Part shown: positions 23,756 to 32,248 of the stretch, piece after piece | Position numbering within the stretch: the stretch's first letter is position 1 | Layout of the letters: each line of letters begins with the position of its first letter | From: an uncultured Clostridia bacterium | GTDB lineage: Bacteria; Bacillota; Clostridia; TANB77; CAG-508 | DNA length: 64,000 nt | NCBI GenBank assembly: GCA_934183325.1 | Contig: CAKPSH010000004.1 | Location: 1-64,000, forward strand | Direction: 5' to 3' | Notes under the pieces: model-generated | Database searches by the model: none | What the model saw: only the letters and a program-made list of their open reading frames with translations | Told to the model about the DNA's origin: nothing | Position numbers and translations under genes: made by a program

Positions 23756-26110
23756 ATGAAAGTTTTATTTGCTGTAAGTTCAGAAAATATAGTAGATTCA
23801 ATAATAAAGGAATATCAAAAAGAATATAAGGAGATTATTTCATCAAAAAACGTATATTATTTTAATGCAATAGTGAAAGAATTACAAAGAAATCAAAGTT
23901 ATGATAGAATAGTAATCAGTGAAGATCTAGAACCATTTACAAATAATAATTATGATGCAATTGATAAATTTATTTTTGAAAAACTAGATAGTATCAGTGA
24001 TGAAGCAATAAACTCTGATGGAAGAGATATACCAATTGTGCTTATTTGTTCAGAAAGAAGAGAAAAAGGAGATGATCTCCTTGTAAAATTATTTTCAATT
24101 GCAATATATGATGCTTTAATTGGACAAGATAGAAGAATTGAAGAAGTATGTAAATTACTAAATAAACCACGTACAAAAAAAGAAGCAAAAACATATTACA
24201 AAATTGAACAAGGAGAATATGAGTACGAAAATGAAAATAATGTTAGCGAAGTAGAAATTCAAAATATTCTTACACACTATAGAAAAATAGCAAAAAACGA
24301 AGATAAGTATGTAGAAAGCTTTGAAAGTATTGCTGAACAATACAATGATGAACAACTAAAAATAATTATAAAATTCTTACCATTAGAGGTAAAAGCAGTT
24401 CTTGAAGAAAAATCACCTAAATATCAGGCAATAAGTACTTTAAGTGTGTCTGATCAGGTAAAAAAGAAAAAAGAAGAAAAAAACACCAATATAAAGGTAG
24501 AAGAATTAAAAACAAGAAATCCAAACAAAATTAATGGACCAATTATTATACCATCTGCTGTAAAGACTACAGAAGTGGAAAAAATTGAAGATGATGATCA
24601 AGAAGAAAATGAACAAAGTGTAATGCCTCAAGTAAAAGAAATTGAAGATACAACTAACGAAGAACAAACTGTAAAAAGAAGAAGAGGTAGACCTAAAAAG
24701 ATAGTAGAACAAACTGAAGAAAAAGTAGAACCTGTGAAAAAGAGGGGAAGGGGCAGACCTAAAAAGGTTGTAGAAGTAGAAGAAAGAGAAGATAATGAAT
24801 TACCGGGATTTGAAGAATTAGATAATGAAAAAGAAGAAAAATCAGAAGAGTTGCCGGGATTTGAAGATGATGAAATTGAGGAAAAAAATGATAAGTTATC
24901 TGAATTACCAGGCTTCGAAGACGATGAAAATGTAGAAGTTGATGAAGAAGATAATGATGAAATACCAGGATTTGATGATGACGAAGAAGAAGAGAATGAT
25001 GAAGAGAGTGAATTGCCAGGATTCGATGATGATGATAATGAGGATGATAATGAGGATGATGACAGTGATGAAGAAGTAGAAGAAGACGAATTGCCTGGAT
25101 TTGAACAAGAAGACAGTGATGAAAAAGAATATCAAGAGGAAAGCGAAGAACAAAGATTACAAGTGGCAGAAGAGGATGGAGTAAAGGTAGATGTTTCATA
25201 TTTACTTACACAAGAAAAAAAATTAGTAGCTTTTTTAGGAACATCAAAAAATGGAACATCATTTTTAGTTAATAATATAGCATGTATATTATCTGAAAAA
25301 GGAATAAAGACAGCTATTGTGGATTTAACAAGAAATAAAAATTCATATTATATATATACAAAAAATAAAGAAGATTTAAGACAAATAGCATATGGTTCTA
25401 TGGAAGCTTTGAAACAAGGAGAAGCAAAAGGAATAGAAGTTAATAAAAATTTAACTGTTTATACATCATCACCAAATATAAAAAATACAAATTATAGTAT
25501 TGAAAAAATGTTAACAACATTATTAAAAAATTATGATTTAGTACTATTGGACTGCGATTATACAACAAATAAAGAATACTTTAGAGCAGCTCAAGAAGTA
25601 TATTTAGTACAAAGTATGGATGTTTTAACAATTCAACCACTGACAGAATTTCTAAGGCGTTTAAAATTAAAAAATGTATTAGATGAACAAAAACTAAAAG
25701 CAGTTATAAATAAGGTACAAAAAGTAAAAGGTTTAAATGATACAATGATTATTGGTGGAATGTCAACATATAATGATCCAGAAATGTCTATACAAGATAG
25801 ATTATTCAATATGAAAACAATTGATAAAACAATTATTCCATTTGACGCAGACGCATATGCTTGTTATTTATCAGGAATAGCTAATTGCGAAATAAACATA
25901 AGGGGATATAATAAAAACTTTTTGAGTTATTTAGGATCATTAGCAGATAAAGTTTACCCAACAATTTATGGAAATAACAGCAAAAAAACAAAAAACAATA
26001 AGAGTTATAATAACTATAAGAACTATAATACAACAACTGAAGATAGTACAACGAAGTTTTCTAATAATGTAAACGAAACATTAAATCAAATGAAGAAACA
26101 ATACAAATAA
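23756..26110 (+). CDS. Modular ParA/CpaE-like protein with AT-hook motifs and six acidic PGF repeats
   Basis: 784 residues in four parts. (1) ~1-125: an alpha/beta domain resembling a receiver-like N-terminus of CpaE proteins (VLFAVSSENIVDSI ... DIPIVLICSERREKGD). (2) A linker with two AT-hook-like motifs, RRRGRPKK and KRGRGRPKK (~305-335). (3) ~340-460: extremely acidic, with six copies of (E)(L/I)PGF(E/D). (4) ~480-740: a MinD/ParA-like domain (LVAFLGTSKNGTSFLVNNIACILSEKG) whose deviant Walker A has lost its normal lysine-rich GKT end, then a Asn/Lys tail. It is probably a cytoplasmic organiser of the Tad-like machine or of a nucleoid-linked process; this is inferred. It starts 6 nt after the previous gene. 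Confidence 0.65.
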   Translation: MKVLFAVSSENIVDSIIKEYQKEYKEIISSKNVYYFNAIVKELQRNQSYDRIVISEDLEPFTNNNYDAIDKFIFEKLDSISDEAINSDGRDIPIVLICSERREKGDDLLVKLFSIAIYDALIGQDRRIEEVCKLLNKPRTKKEAKTYYKIEQGEYEYENENNVSEVEIQNILTHYRKIAKNEDKYVESFESIAEQYNDEQLKIIIKFLPLEVKAVLEEKSPKYQAISTLSVSDQVKKKKEEKNTNIKVEELKTRNPNKINGPIIIPSAVKTTEVEKIEDDDQEENEQSVMPQVKEIEDTTNEEQTVKRRRGRPKKIVEQTEEKVEPVKKRGRGRPKKVVEVEEREDNELPGFEELDNEKEEKSEELPGFEDDEIEEKNDKLSELPGFEDDENVEVDEEDNDEIPGFDDDEEEENDEESELPGFDDDDNEDDNEDDDSDEEVEEDELPGFEQEDSDEKEYQEESEEQRLQVAEEDGVKVDVSYLLTQEKKLVAFLGTSKNGTSFLVNNIACILSEKGIKTAIVDLTRNKNSYYIYTKNKEDLRQIAYGSMEALKQGEAKGIEVNKNLTVYTSSPNIKNTNYSIEKMLTTLLKNYDLVLLDCDYTTNKEYFRAAQEVYLVQSMDVLTIQPLTEFLRRLKLKNVLDEQKLKAVINKVQKVKGLNDTMIIGGMSTYNDPEMSIQDRLFNMKTIDKTIIPFDADAYACYLSGIANCEINIRGYNKNFLSYLGSLADKVYPTIYGNNSKKTKNNKSYNNYKNYNTTTEDSTTKFSNNVNETLNQMKKQYK

Positions 26111-26126
26111 AAAAGGAGGACTTAAA

Positions 26127-27230
26127 GTGACAATAGTAATAATAGGAATAATAGTTGTATTAATTGCAGTGATTATTATTTTAACAATGTTCAACTTTAA
26201 AATACACAAACAACTTCAAAATTTTAAAAATATTAATCAGAAAATAAATGGATTAAATGTTTTACAAGACTTTATGAGTACAGTTGGAGACACAATGAGT
26301 GTTGACCAAAAAATAAAAAAAATAAATGATATACTAATTGAAGAATATGATATAAAATATTCAACAATTGTTGAATTTAACGGAACAGAATATGTTATAA
26401 AAGCTTCAAATGTAGATGAAAAACATTGGGATAATTTAAGAAGTTTACACAATGAAGAAATTTTTAAAGACAGTATAGCAACAGCAACACCTAAATATAT
26501 AACGGTTGACAAGGAAGAAGAAAGATTACCATATCAAAAGAGTGAATTTGCTAGAGCAAAAGCAGCAATGTTTTTTCCATTATTTATTGATAATGTATAT
26601 ATAGGATATTGGATAATTGAAAGTGGAATTCCACATGCTTTTGATGAAATAGACACAACAATACTAGAAGTTGTAAAAGATAATATTTTATCTGTATTTA
26701 AAATTGTTAATTATCAAAATATTGTTGAAAGCTTACCAAGAGATGACTATTATTCAGCACTAAAAACAGGAGAATACTTATTTAATGATGGAAGAAAAGT
26801 TATAGATAAATTTACAACATCAACAATGTGTATGTTTAGAATTGCAAACTTAGAAAAGATTAATAAAGAATTTGGTAGAGAAACAGGAAATCAAGTTATA
26901 ATAGACATGTGCGATTATATTAAAGAAAATCTTGCAAAAGAATATATATTTGTAAGATATATGGGACCAAAATTTGTCATAGCATTTTCTGGTGTAGAAA
27001 TAGGTGGAGTTACCAAATTTATAAAAGATTTAAAAAAACATGTTGAAAAATTAGAAGTAAATAAAATAATAGATGATGATAAAGAAGATGAAAGCCAAAA
27101 AGCAAAAATAAAATTAAATATAGTATTAACAACATATTACAAGGGAACTGCATTAGAAAAATTATTAAAGAAAATGGAAGAATATATTGATAATGCACCT
27201 GAAAATGAAAATGATATAAATAAAATATAA
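26127..27230 (+). CDS. Membrane protein with GAF-like domain and degenerate GGDEF domain
   Basis: 367 residues: an N-terminal transmembrane helix (~3-22), a GAF-like domain (~40-195; MFFPLFIDNVYIGYWIIE) and a C-terminal GGDEF-fold domain (~215-355). The expected R(Y)GGDEF active-site loop reads RYMGPKFVIAF, so both catalytic glycines and acidic residues are gone and diguanylate cyclase activity is not expected. It may be a sensor, or a protein-protein or nucleotide-binding domain. It starts with GTG after AAGGAGGACTTAAA and ends 16 nt before ireB. Being in the same run as the ParA-like gene suggests a shared process. Confidence 0.7.
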   Translation: MTIVIIGIIVVLIAVIIILTMFNFKIHKQLQNFKNINQKINGLNVLQDFMSTVGDTMSVDQKIKKINDILIEEYDIKYSTIVEFNGTEYVIKASNVDEKHWDNLRSLHNEEIFKDSIATATPKYITVDKEEERLPYQKSEFARAKAAMFFPLFIDNVYIGYWIIESGIPHAFDEIDTTILEVVKDNILSVFKIVNYQNIVESLPRDDYYSALKTGEYLFNDGRKVIDKFTTSTMCMFRIANLEKINKEFGRETGNQVIIDMCDYIKENLAKEYIFVRYMGPKFVIAFSGVEIGGVTKFIKDLKKHVEKLEVNKIIDDDKEDESQKAKIKLNIVLTTYYKGTALEKLLKKMEEYIDNAPENENDINKI

Positions 27231-27246
27231 TTAGGAGGAAATGAAA

Positions 27247-27501
27247 ATGGAAATGGATAAAACAATGAATTTTAAATTAGAAAAGGAAAAGAATTTAAAG
27301 ATAAAGGAAACTCTAAAGCAGGTATATGATGCACTTACAGAGAAAGGGTATAATCCTGTAAATCAAATCGTTGGATATATATTATCAGGAGATCCAACAT
27401 ATATTACAAGTTATAAAGATGCCAGAAACATAATAAGACAAATAGAAATAGATGAATTATTGGAGAAAATGGTAGAAAATTATATAGGAATAGAAGATTA
27501 A
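27247..27501 (+). CDS. ireB: IreB family regulatory phosphoprotein (UPF0297)
   Basis: An 84-residue member of the IreB/YrzL family. In Enterococcus, IreB is a substrate of the Ser/Thr kinase IreK and affects cephalosporin tolerance. Recognised by KETLKQVYDALTEKGYNPVNQIVGY, GDPTYIT and ARNIIRQIEIDELLEKMV. The gene order ireB-ruvX-DUF1292 is the conserved Bacillota trio. Three in-frame ATGs are close together; 27247 has 8-nt spacing from AGGAGG. The stop is 1 nt from the ruvX start, so translation is coupled. Confidence 0.92.
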   Translation: MEMDKTMNFKLEKEKNLKIKETLKQVYDALTEKGYNPVNQIVGYILSGDPTYITSYKDARNIIRQIEIDELLEKMVENYIGIED

Positions 27502-27502
27502 T

Positions 27503-27940
27503 ATGAGGATACTTGGAATAGATTATGGAGATGCAAGAGTTGGACTAGCAATAACAGATCCACTTATGATAACTGTACAAGGATTAGAAACAATTCATCA
27601 CAATGGTAATGACAAGATTGTATTAAAAAGATTAGAAGAAATTATAGATGAATATAATGTTGAAACAATAGTGCTAGGCATGCCATATAATATGAATGGT
27701 TCAAGCTCAGAAAGAGTGGAAGTTACAAAAAAATTTATCCATAAATTAAAATGTAAATTTAATAAGATTAACATTGAAACAATGGATGAAAGACTTACAA
27801 CAGTCGCTGCACATAAAACTATGAATTTATTAGAAGTAAATAAAAAAAATAAAAGGAATATTGTTGATACCATATCGGCAGAATATATATTGGAAATGTA
27901 TATAAACAGAATTAAAAGAGAGGAGAAAGTTAATGGATAA
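27503..27940 (+). CDS. ruvX: Putative Holliday junction resolvase / pre-16S rRNA nuclease YqgF
   Basis: 145 residues with an RNase H-like fold. The N-terminal catalytic segment RILGIDYGDARVGLAITDP is typical, as is ETIVLGMPYNMNGSSSERV followed by MDERLTTVAAHK and a C-terminal acidic Asp in NIVDTISAEYILEMYI. The E. coli homologue matures the 5' end of 16S rRNA; a resolvase role was first proposed from fold. It is the middle gene of the ireB-ruvX-DUF1292 operon and overlaps the next gene by 8 nt. Confidence 0.93.
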   Translation: MRILGIDYGDARVGLAITDPLMITVQGLETIHHNGNDKIVLKRLEEIIDEYNVETIVLGMPYNMNGSSSERVEVTKKFIHKLKCKFNKINIETMDERLTTVAAHKTMNLLEVNKKNKRNIVDTISAEYILEMYINRIKREEKVNG

Positions 27941-28238
27941 CGAACAAAATGGAATGAACGAAGAATTAGACAATATTGTTATACTAAATGATGAAAATGG
28001 AGAAGAAGTCAGATTTGAATTTTTAGATTTAATAGAATTAGATGGAGAAGAATATGTAGTGCTTCTTCCAGCAGATGATGAAACATCAGATGAAGTTGTT
28101 ATACTAAAAGTAGAAGACACTGACTCAGATGATGAAGAAGCATATGTTAGTGTTGAAGATGAAGATATATTAAATACAGTATTTAATATGTTTAAAGAAA
28201 AATTTAAAGACGAATTTGATTTTGTAGATGAAGATTAA
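27933..28238 (+). CDS. yrzB: DUF1292 protein (YrzB family)
   Basis: A 101-residue, very acidic small protein. The DUF1292 core is NDENGEEVRFEFLDLIELDGEEYVVLLPAD, and the end is dominated by Asp and Glu. The function is unknown, but the position after ireB and ruvX is strongly conserved in Bacillota. A GAGGAG ribosome binding site lies inside the end of ruvX. A long hairpin follows. Confidence 0.88.
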   Translation: MDNEQNGMNEELDNIVILNDENGEEVRFEFLDLIELDGEEYVVLLPADDETSDEVVILKVEDTDSDDEEAYVSVEDEDILNTVFNMFKEKFKDEFDFVDED

Positions 28239-28243
28239 AAAAT

Positions 28244-28329
28244 AGAGAATTATTCCACTGCAATATCTTTATATTCTAAATACTAAAGAAAATTTTTAGA
28301 ATATAAAAAGGTGAAATAATTCTCTTTTA
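28244..28329 (+). terminator. Long two-tier hairpin, probable operon terminator
   Basis: An outer helix AGAGAATTATT/AATAATTCTCT (28244-28254 with 28315-28325) encloses an inner helix TTTATATTCTAAA/TTTAGAATATAAA. TTTTAT follows. It is unusually large for a terminator and lies 6 nt after the DUF1292 stop codon, so a regulatory role in the rimO leader is possible. Confidence 0.6.
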
Positions 28330-28431
28330 TAATTTGGGTATGATAATGAAGAATCGAAATTAAAAATATTTAAATAGCAAAATGCTAATAATGTCAGCTT
28401 TTGTTCTAAAAAATTGGAAGGATTGAAAAAA

Positions 28432-29733
28432 ATGAATGTTGGATTTATATCATTAGGATGCAGTAAAAATCTAGTTGTAACAGAAGAAGTAATAGGATTA
28501 TTTAAAAAACATAATTTTACGGTTGTAAATAATGAAAAAGATGCAGACATAATAATAATAAATACATGTGGATTTATTGAATCTGCTAAACAAGAAGCTA
28601 TAGATACAATATTAGAAATGGCTGAATATAAAAAAGGCAGATGTAAATATTTAATTGCTATGGGATGCATGGTAGAAAGATATGAAGAAGAAATGAAAAA
28701 AGCATTACCAGAAGTTGATTTATTTATAAAAATAAGTGAATACAATAAAATTTGGTCTAAAATATCAGATTTATTAAAATTAAATGAACCAAATGCCTGC
28801 ATGCAATGGGAGGATAGAGTTATAACTACAGGAAGTACAATGGCATATTTAAAAATTGCTGAAGGTTGTAGTAATCATTGTACATATTGTGCAATTCCAA
28901 AAATACAAGGACCATATATATCAAGAAAAATAGAGGATATTATTGAAGAAGCAAAAAGATTAGCAGATGCTGGTATAAAAGAAATTATAGTAATAGCACA
29001 AGATACTACTAAATATGGTATTGATTTATATGGAAAGCCAAGACTAGCAGAATTGCTAACAGAACTATGCAAAATTGAAGGAATAGAATGGATAAGATTT
29101 TTATATGCATATCCAGAAAGCATATCAGATGAATTAATAAAAGTGGTCAAGGAGAATGAAAAAATTTGCAAATATTTTGATATTCCAATTCAACATATAT
29201 CTGATAAAATTTTGAAAAAAATGAATAGAAAAAGCAATGGAAAGAGCATAAAAGAACTAATTAAAAAGATAAGAAATGAAATTCCAGATGTAATCTTAAG
29301 AACAACCTTAATAGTTGGATTTCCAGGCGAAGATAAAGAAGATTTTGAAGAATTATATAATTTTGTCAAAGATGCTAAATTTGATAAATTAGGTGCTTTT
29401 ATGTATTCAAAAGAAGATGGAACTCCAGCTGCAATTATGAAAGAGCAAGTACATCCAAGCACAAAAAAATCTAGATATAATAAAATAATGCAGATACAAC
29501 AGCTTAATTCTAAGGAAAGTTTAGAAAAAAGAGTTGGAAAGATTTATAAAACATTAATTGAAGAAAAATCTTTTGACGGTAAATATTTGATAGGAAGAAC
29601 ATATATGGATGTACCAGATATGGATGGAGTTGTATTTATAAAAAATACAAATGAAAAAGATCTTATTGGAAAATTTGTTAATGTAAAAATTACAGAGATA
29701 AGTGAATATGACATGATTGGAAAAATAGTATAG
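28432..29733 (+). CDS. rimO: Ribosomal protein uS12 methylthiotransferase RimO
   Basis: A 433-residue radical SAM methylthiotransferase acting on an aspartate of ribosomal protein uS12. The N-terminal UPF0004 domain (FISLGCSKNLVVTEEVIG; cysteines also in NTCGFIESAKQE and MGCMVERY) binds one Fe-S cluster. The radical SAM cluster motif is CSNHCTYCAIP near residue 148. The C-terminal TRAM region begins near 365. The early CSKNLV and the length favour RimO over MiaB. The ATG at 28432 follows GGAAGGA by 8 nt; the TTG at 28414 precedes that site. Confidence 0.94.
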   Translation: MNVGFISLGCSKNLVVTEEVIGLFKKHNFTVVNNEKDADIIIINTCGFIESAKQEAIDTILEMAEYKKGRCKYLIAMGCMVERYEEEMKKALPEVDLFIKISEYNKIWSKISDLLKLNEPNACMQWEDRVITTGSTMAYLKIAEGCSNHCTYCAIPKIQGPYISRKIEDIIEEAKRLADAGIKEIIVIAQDTTKYGIDLYGKPRLAELLTELCKIEGIEWIRFLYAYPESISDELIKVVKENEKICKYFDIPIQHISDKILKKMNRKSNGKSIKELIKKIRNEIPDVILRTTLIVGFPGEDKEDFEELYNFVKDAKFDKLGAFMYSKEDGTPAAIMKEQVHPSTKKSRYNKIMQIQQLNSKESLEKRVGKIYKTLIEEKSFDGKYLIGRTYMDVPDMDGVVFIKNTNEKDLIGKFVNVKITEISEYDMIGKIV

Positions 29734-29780
29734 GAAAAAGTACATTAACAATTGTAGTGAAAATAAAGGGAAGGAAAAAA

Positions 29781-30761
29781 ATGATAAAAATAATCTTAAT
29801 GATTTTTTTTACAATAGTGGCTATGTGTATTCTTCTAAATATAAGTTATGTACAGTTAGCATATGAAAAATTAAGTAATAAAAGAAAAATTGCAGTGCGT
29901 GTATTATTAGTAACAGTCATTAGTATATTAATATTATGTGAATATTTAGAGAATAAGTCAGATAAAGATATGGAACAAGAGATAAAAAGAGAACAAGAAA
30001 CATTAGAAGAATATTCTAAAGAAGAAAGTAGTTTTTATAATATGACCATAAATAAAAATTATGAAAAGCAAAATCAACAAGAACCATATATACCAGAAGA
30101 CTTTAAATATGTAGATGGAAATTGGAACGATGGATTTGTTATACAAGATAATAATGAAAATCAATATGTGTGGGTTCCTTGCACTAATAAAGCAGATAAT
30201 GAATACACTTTATTAAATAAATATAATTTTGACAAAAATCCATGGATAAGTACAAATGAATGTTATGATACAGAATATAAAGAATTTTTAAAAAGTGCAT
30301 TAAACTATGGTGGATTTTATATAGCAAGATATGAAGTGTGTAGAGATAAAGAAGAAAAACCAATAATAAAAGAAAACAGTGCAATTTGGACTAATATAAA
30401 TGAAAAAGAAATTGAACAAATAGTAAATATAATAAAATCACAATATGATTCAGATATAGAAGTACAGTTAATTAATTCATATGCTTATGATACAACTATA
30501 AAATGGATAGAAGAAAAAAACACAATAGAATTTTATAAGAAATCAGAAAGATATAGCGGAACTAAAGAATATAATAATATTTATGATTTGTTTGACACAA
30601 TATTAGAAATTACAACTGAGAAGTTTTGTGATGAAAAAAATATTTATAGAGGAAATTGTGGAGAAATCTTACAGATAAAAAATAAAAAAGAGACTAGAAT
30701 ATCGTTAATAAATAGTCAATTAGAAAATGTGACAATGAGAATGATATTATATAAAAAATAA
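29781..30761 (+). CDS. Membrane protein with a degenerate FGE/sulfatase-modifying-like domain
   Basis: 326 residues with two N-terminal hydrophobic segments (~3-22 and ~38-55), a charged linker and a C-terminal domain (~115-326). Within this, QYVWVPC, NYGGFYIARYEVCRD and a final RISLINSQLENVTMRMILY resemble formylglycine-generating-enzyme-like modules, which often serve as sugar- or protein-binding folds in surface and phage proteins. The usual active-site cysteine pair is not evident, so enzymatic activity is not claimed. Start ATG 29781 follows AGGGAAGG; the GTG at 29757 has no site. It is followed by a bidirectional terminator shared with the SASP gene. Confidence 0.55.
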   Translation: MIKIILMIFFTIVAMCILLNISYVQLAYEKLSNKRKIAVRVLLVTVISILILCEYLENKSDKDMEQEIKREQETLEEYSKEESSFYNMTINKNYEKQNQQEPYIPEDFKYVDGNWNDGFVIQDNNENQYVWVPCTNKADNEYTLLNKYNFDKNPWISTNECYDTEYKEFLKSALNYGGFYIARYEVCRDKEEKPIIKENSAIWTNINEKEIEQIVNIIKSQYDSDIEVQLINSYAYDTTIKWIEEKNTIEFYKKSERYSGTKEYNNIYDLFDTILEITTEKFCDEKNIYRGNCGEILQIKNKKETRISLINSQLENVTMRMILYKK

Positions 30762-30791
30762 AAGACAGGAATATTTAATTCCTGTCTTTAT
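30760..30791. terminator. Bidirectional terminator between convergent genes
   Basis: AAAGACAGGAAT / ATTCCTGTCTTT with a short A/T loop, poly-A on one side and T-rich on the other. It serves the FGE-like gene (+) and could serve the SASP gene (-). Confidence 0.8.
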
Positions 30792-30856
30792 GTATTTAAA
30801 CATAAAGTTGGGAAGTAAATATTCCTATCAATTATAAAACAAAGCTAGTATATAAC

Positions 30857-31057
30857 TTATTTATTAGCCATATTATTTTCAGCTTGTTGTATTAATTTTT
30901 TTACCATGTTACCACCAATTCTACCAGCATCTCTTGAAGATAAGTTACCATTATAACCATCTTTTAAAGTTACACCAACTTCATTAGCTACTTCATATTT
31001 AAACTTTTCTAAAGCATCTATAGCTTCAGGAACTAATTTTTTATTTGAATTTGTCAT
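30857..31057 (-). CDS. sspA: Alpha/beta-type small acid-soluble spore protein
   Basis: 66 residues. It is a DNA-coating spore protein made in the forespore under sigma-G and degraded at germination by GPR. Hallmarks are LVPEAIDALEKFKYEVANEVGV, holding the GPR cleavage region at NE-V (normally SE-(I/F)), and YNGNLSSRDAGRIGGNMVKKLI, the conserved DNA-binding half. The start at 31057 follows GGGAGGTG on the minus strand; the longer frame adds a non-homologous hydrophobic stretch. It saturates spore DNA and makes UV form the spore photoproduct repaired by SplB, encoded at 61.6 kb. Confidence 0.93.
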   Translation of the reverse strand: MTNSNKKLVPEAIDALEKFKYEVANEVGVTLKDGYNGNLSSRDAGRIGGNMVKKLIQQAENNMANK

Positions 31058-31183
31058 TATATTCACCTCCCAGTAAAAACATATCAATAGAAATAATTTA
31101 TTGAAAATCATTTCATAATATATGATGCACAATATAAAAAAAAATAAACAAGAAAAATTTACCAAAAAAGTAAAATAAAAACA

Positions 31184-31213
31184 TTGTAAAAAAATGTATT
31201 ATAATGGTATAAT
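31184..31213 (+). promoter_or_regulatory. Candidate sigma-A promoter for the HAD gene
   Basis: TTGTAA (31184-31189), 18-bp spacer, TATAAT (31208-31213), about 33 nt before the proposed start. Confidence 0.5.
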
Positions 31214-31245
31214 TATAAAATAAAACTAAGGAAAGGGTGTTAAAC

Positions 31246-32124
31246 TTGAGCTATAAATTATTAGCAATTGATTTGGACGGTACATTATTGAACTCATATG
31301 GAGAAATATCAGAGGAAAATAAAAGAGCTATAAAAAAAGCGCAAGAGAATGGAATAGAAGTAGTTTTGGCATCAGGAAGAGTGCCAGATTCAATAGAAAG
31401 ATATGCAAAGGAAATTGATTCACAAAAATTCTTAATTGCTGGAAATGGAACAATTTTAAAAGATATACAAAAAAATGAAATAATATATAATAATTTTATC
31501 TCAAAAGAGAAAGCTTTAAAAATAATAAGAATGTGTGAAGAAAATAGTGTATTTTGCAATGTCTATACACAAAAAACAATAATAACAAAAGAATTAAACT
31601 ATAATGTACAATATTATTATTATGAAAACAGCAAGAAAGATGATGAATTAAGAACTAATATAAATGTGGTTAATGATATTTATAAATATGTAGAACAAAT
31701 AAATACAAGTCCAATTTCTAAAATAAATATATGTGACGAAAATAAAATTATATTTAATAGTATAGTAAATAAATTAAAAAGAATAAACGGTGTGACAATT
31801 TTAGATGTTGAACATATGTCAAAAAAAGTCATAAAAAAGGGATCAGAATTTATAGATTTACAATACTATTATACCGAAATAACAAATGAAATGGCAGACA
31901 AATGGGAGGCTATAAAGGAGCTGGCCAGAATTATGAAGATACAAAAAAATGAAATTATTGCAATAGGAGATAATATAAATGACGAAAAAATGATTAATAA
32001 TGCAGGACTCGGAATTGTTATGGGAGATAGTGCTTTAAGCCTAAAAAATGACAAAGATATTATCACTAAAAGTAATAATGAAGACGGAGTAGCGTATGCA
32101 ATTGAAAACTATATATTAAAATAA
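31246..32124 (+). CDS. Cof-type HAD-superfamily phosphatase
   Basis: A 292-residue HAD hydrolase of the Cof/YidA subfamily (cap type IIB). Motif I is LLAIDLDGTLLNS (nucleophile Asp). Motif II is VLASGR. Motif III/IV are the Lys of IMKIQKNEI and IAIGDNINDEKMI. Such enzymes dephosphorylate sugar phosphates, FMN or similar metabolites; the substrate cannot be predicted. GGAAAGGG places the start at TTG 31246 (8 nt); the GTG at 31237 lies within the site. It is monocistronic. Confidence 0.85.
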   Translation: MSYKLLAIDLDGTLLNSYGEISEENKRAIKKAQENGIEVVLASGRVPDSIERYAKEIDSQKFLIAGNGTILKDIQKNEIIYNNFISKEKALKIIRMCEENSVFCNVYTQKTIITKELNYNVQYYYYENSKKDDELRTNINVVNDIYKYVEQINTSPISKINICDENKIIFNSIVNKLKRINGVTILDVEHMSKKVIKKGSEFIDLQYYYTEITNEMADKWEAIKELARIMKIQKNEIIAIGDNINDEKMINNAGLGIVMGDSALSLKNDKDIITKSNNEDGVAYAIENYILK

Positions 32125-32178
32125 ATATTACAAAAATATTACAAAACAAAAACATTTTGAATACAAAGACAGAAATTG

Positions 32179-32207
32179 TTGAACAATAAAATAATGTGTT
32201 ATATAAT
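32179..32207 (+). promoter_or_regulatory. Sigma-A promoter of the Tad/pilus-like operon
   Basis: TTGAAC (32179-32184), 17-bp spacer, TATAAT (32202-32207), 41 nt before the first gene. Confidence 0.7.
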
Positions 32208-32248
32208 AAAATATGAGAAAAAATAAAGAGATAAGGGAGGAATTTGAA

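Noticed and set aside
24759..25199. 146-residue minus-strand frame rich in His and Leu
   Set aside because: It is the complement of the acidic Glu/Asp repeat region of the ParA-like gene and shows neither a ribosome binding site nor normal codon use.
26127..27230. Active diguanylate cyclase
   Set aside because: The active-site loop is MGPKF rather than GGDEF.
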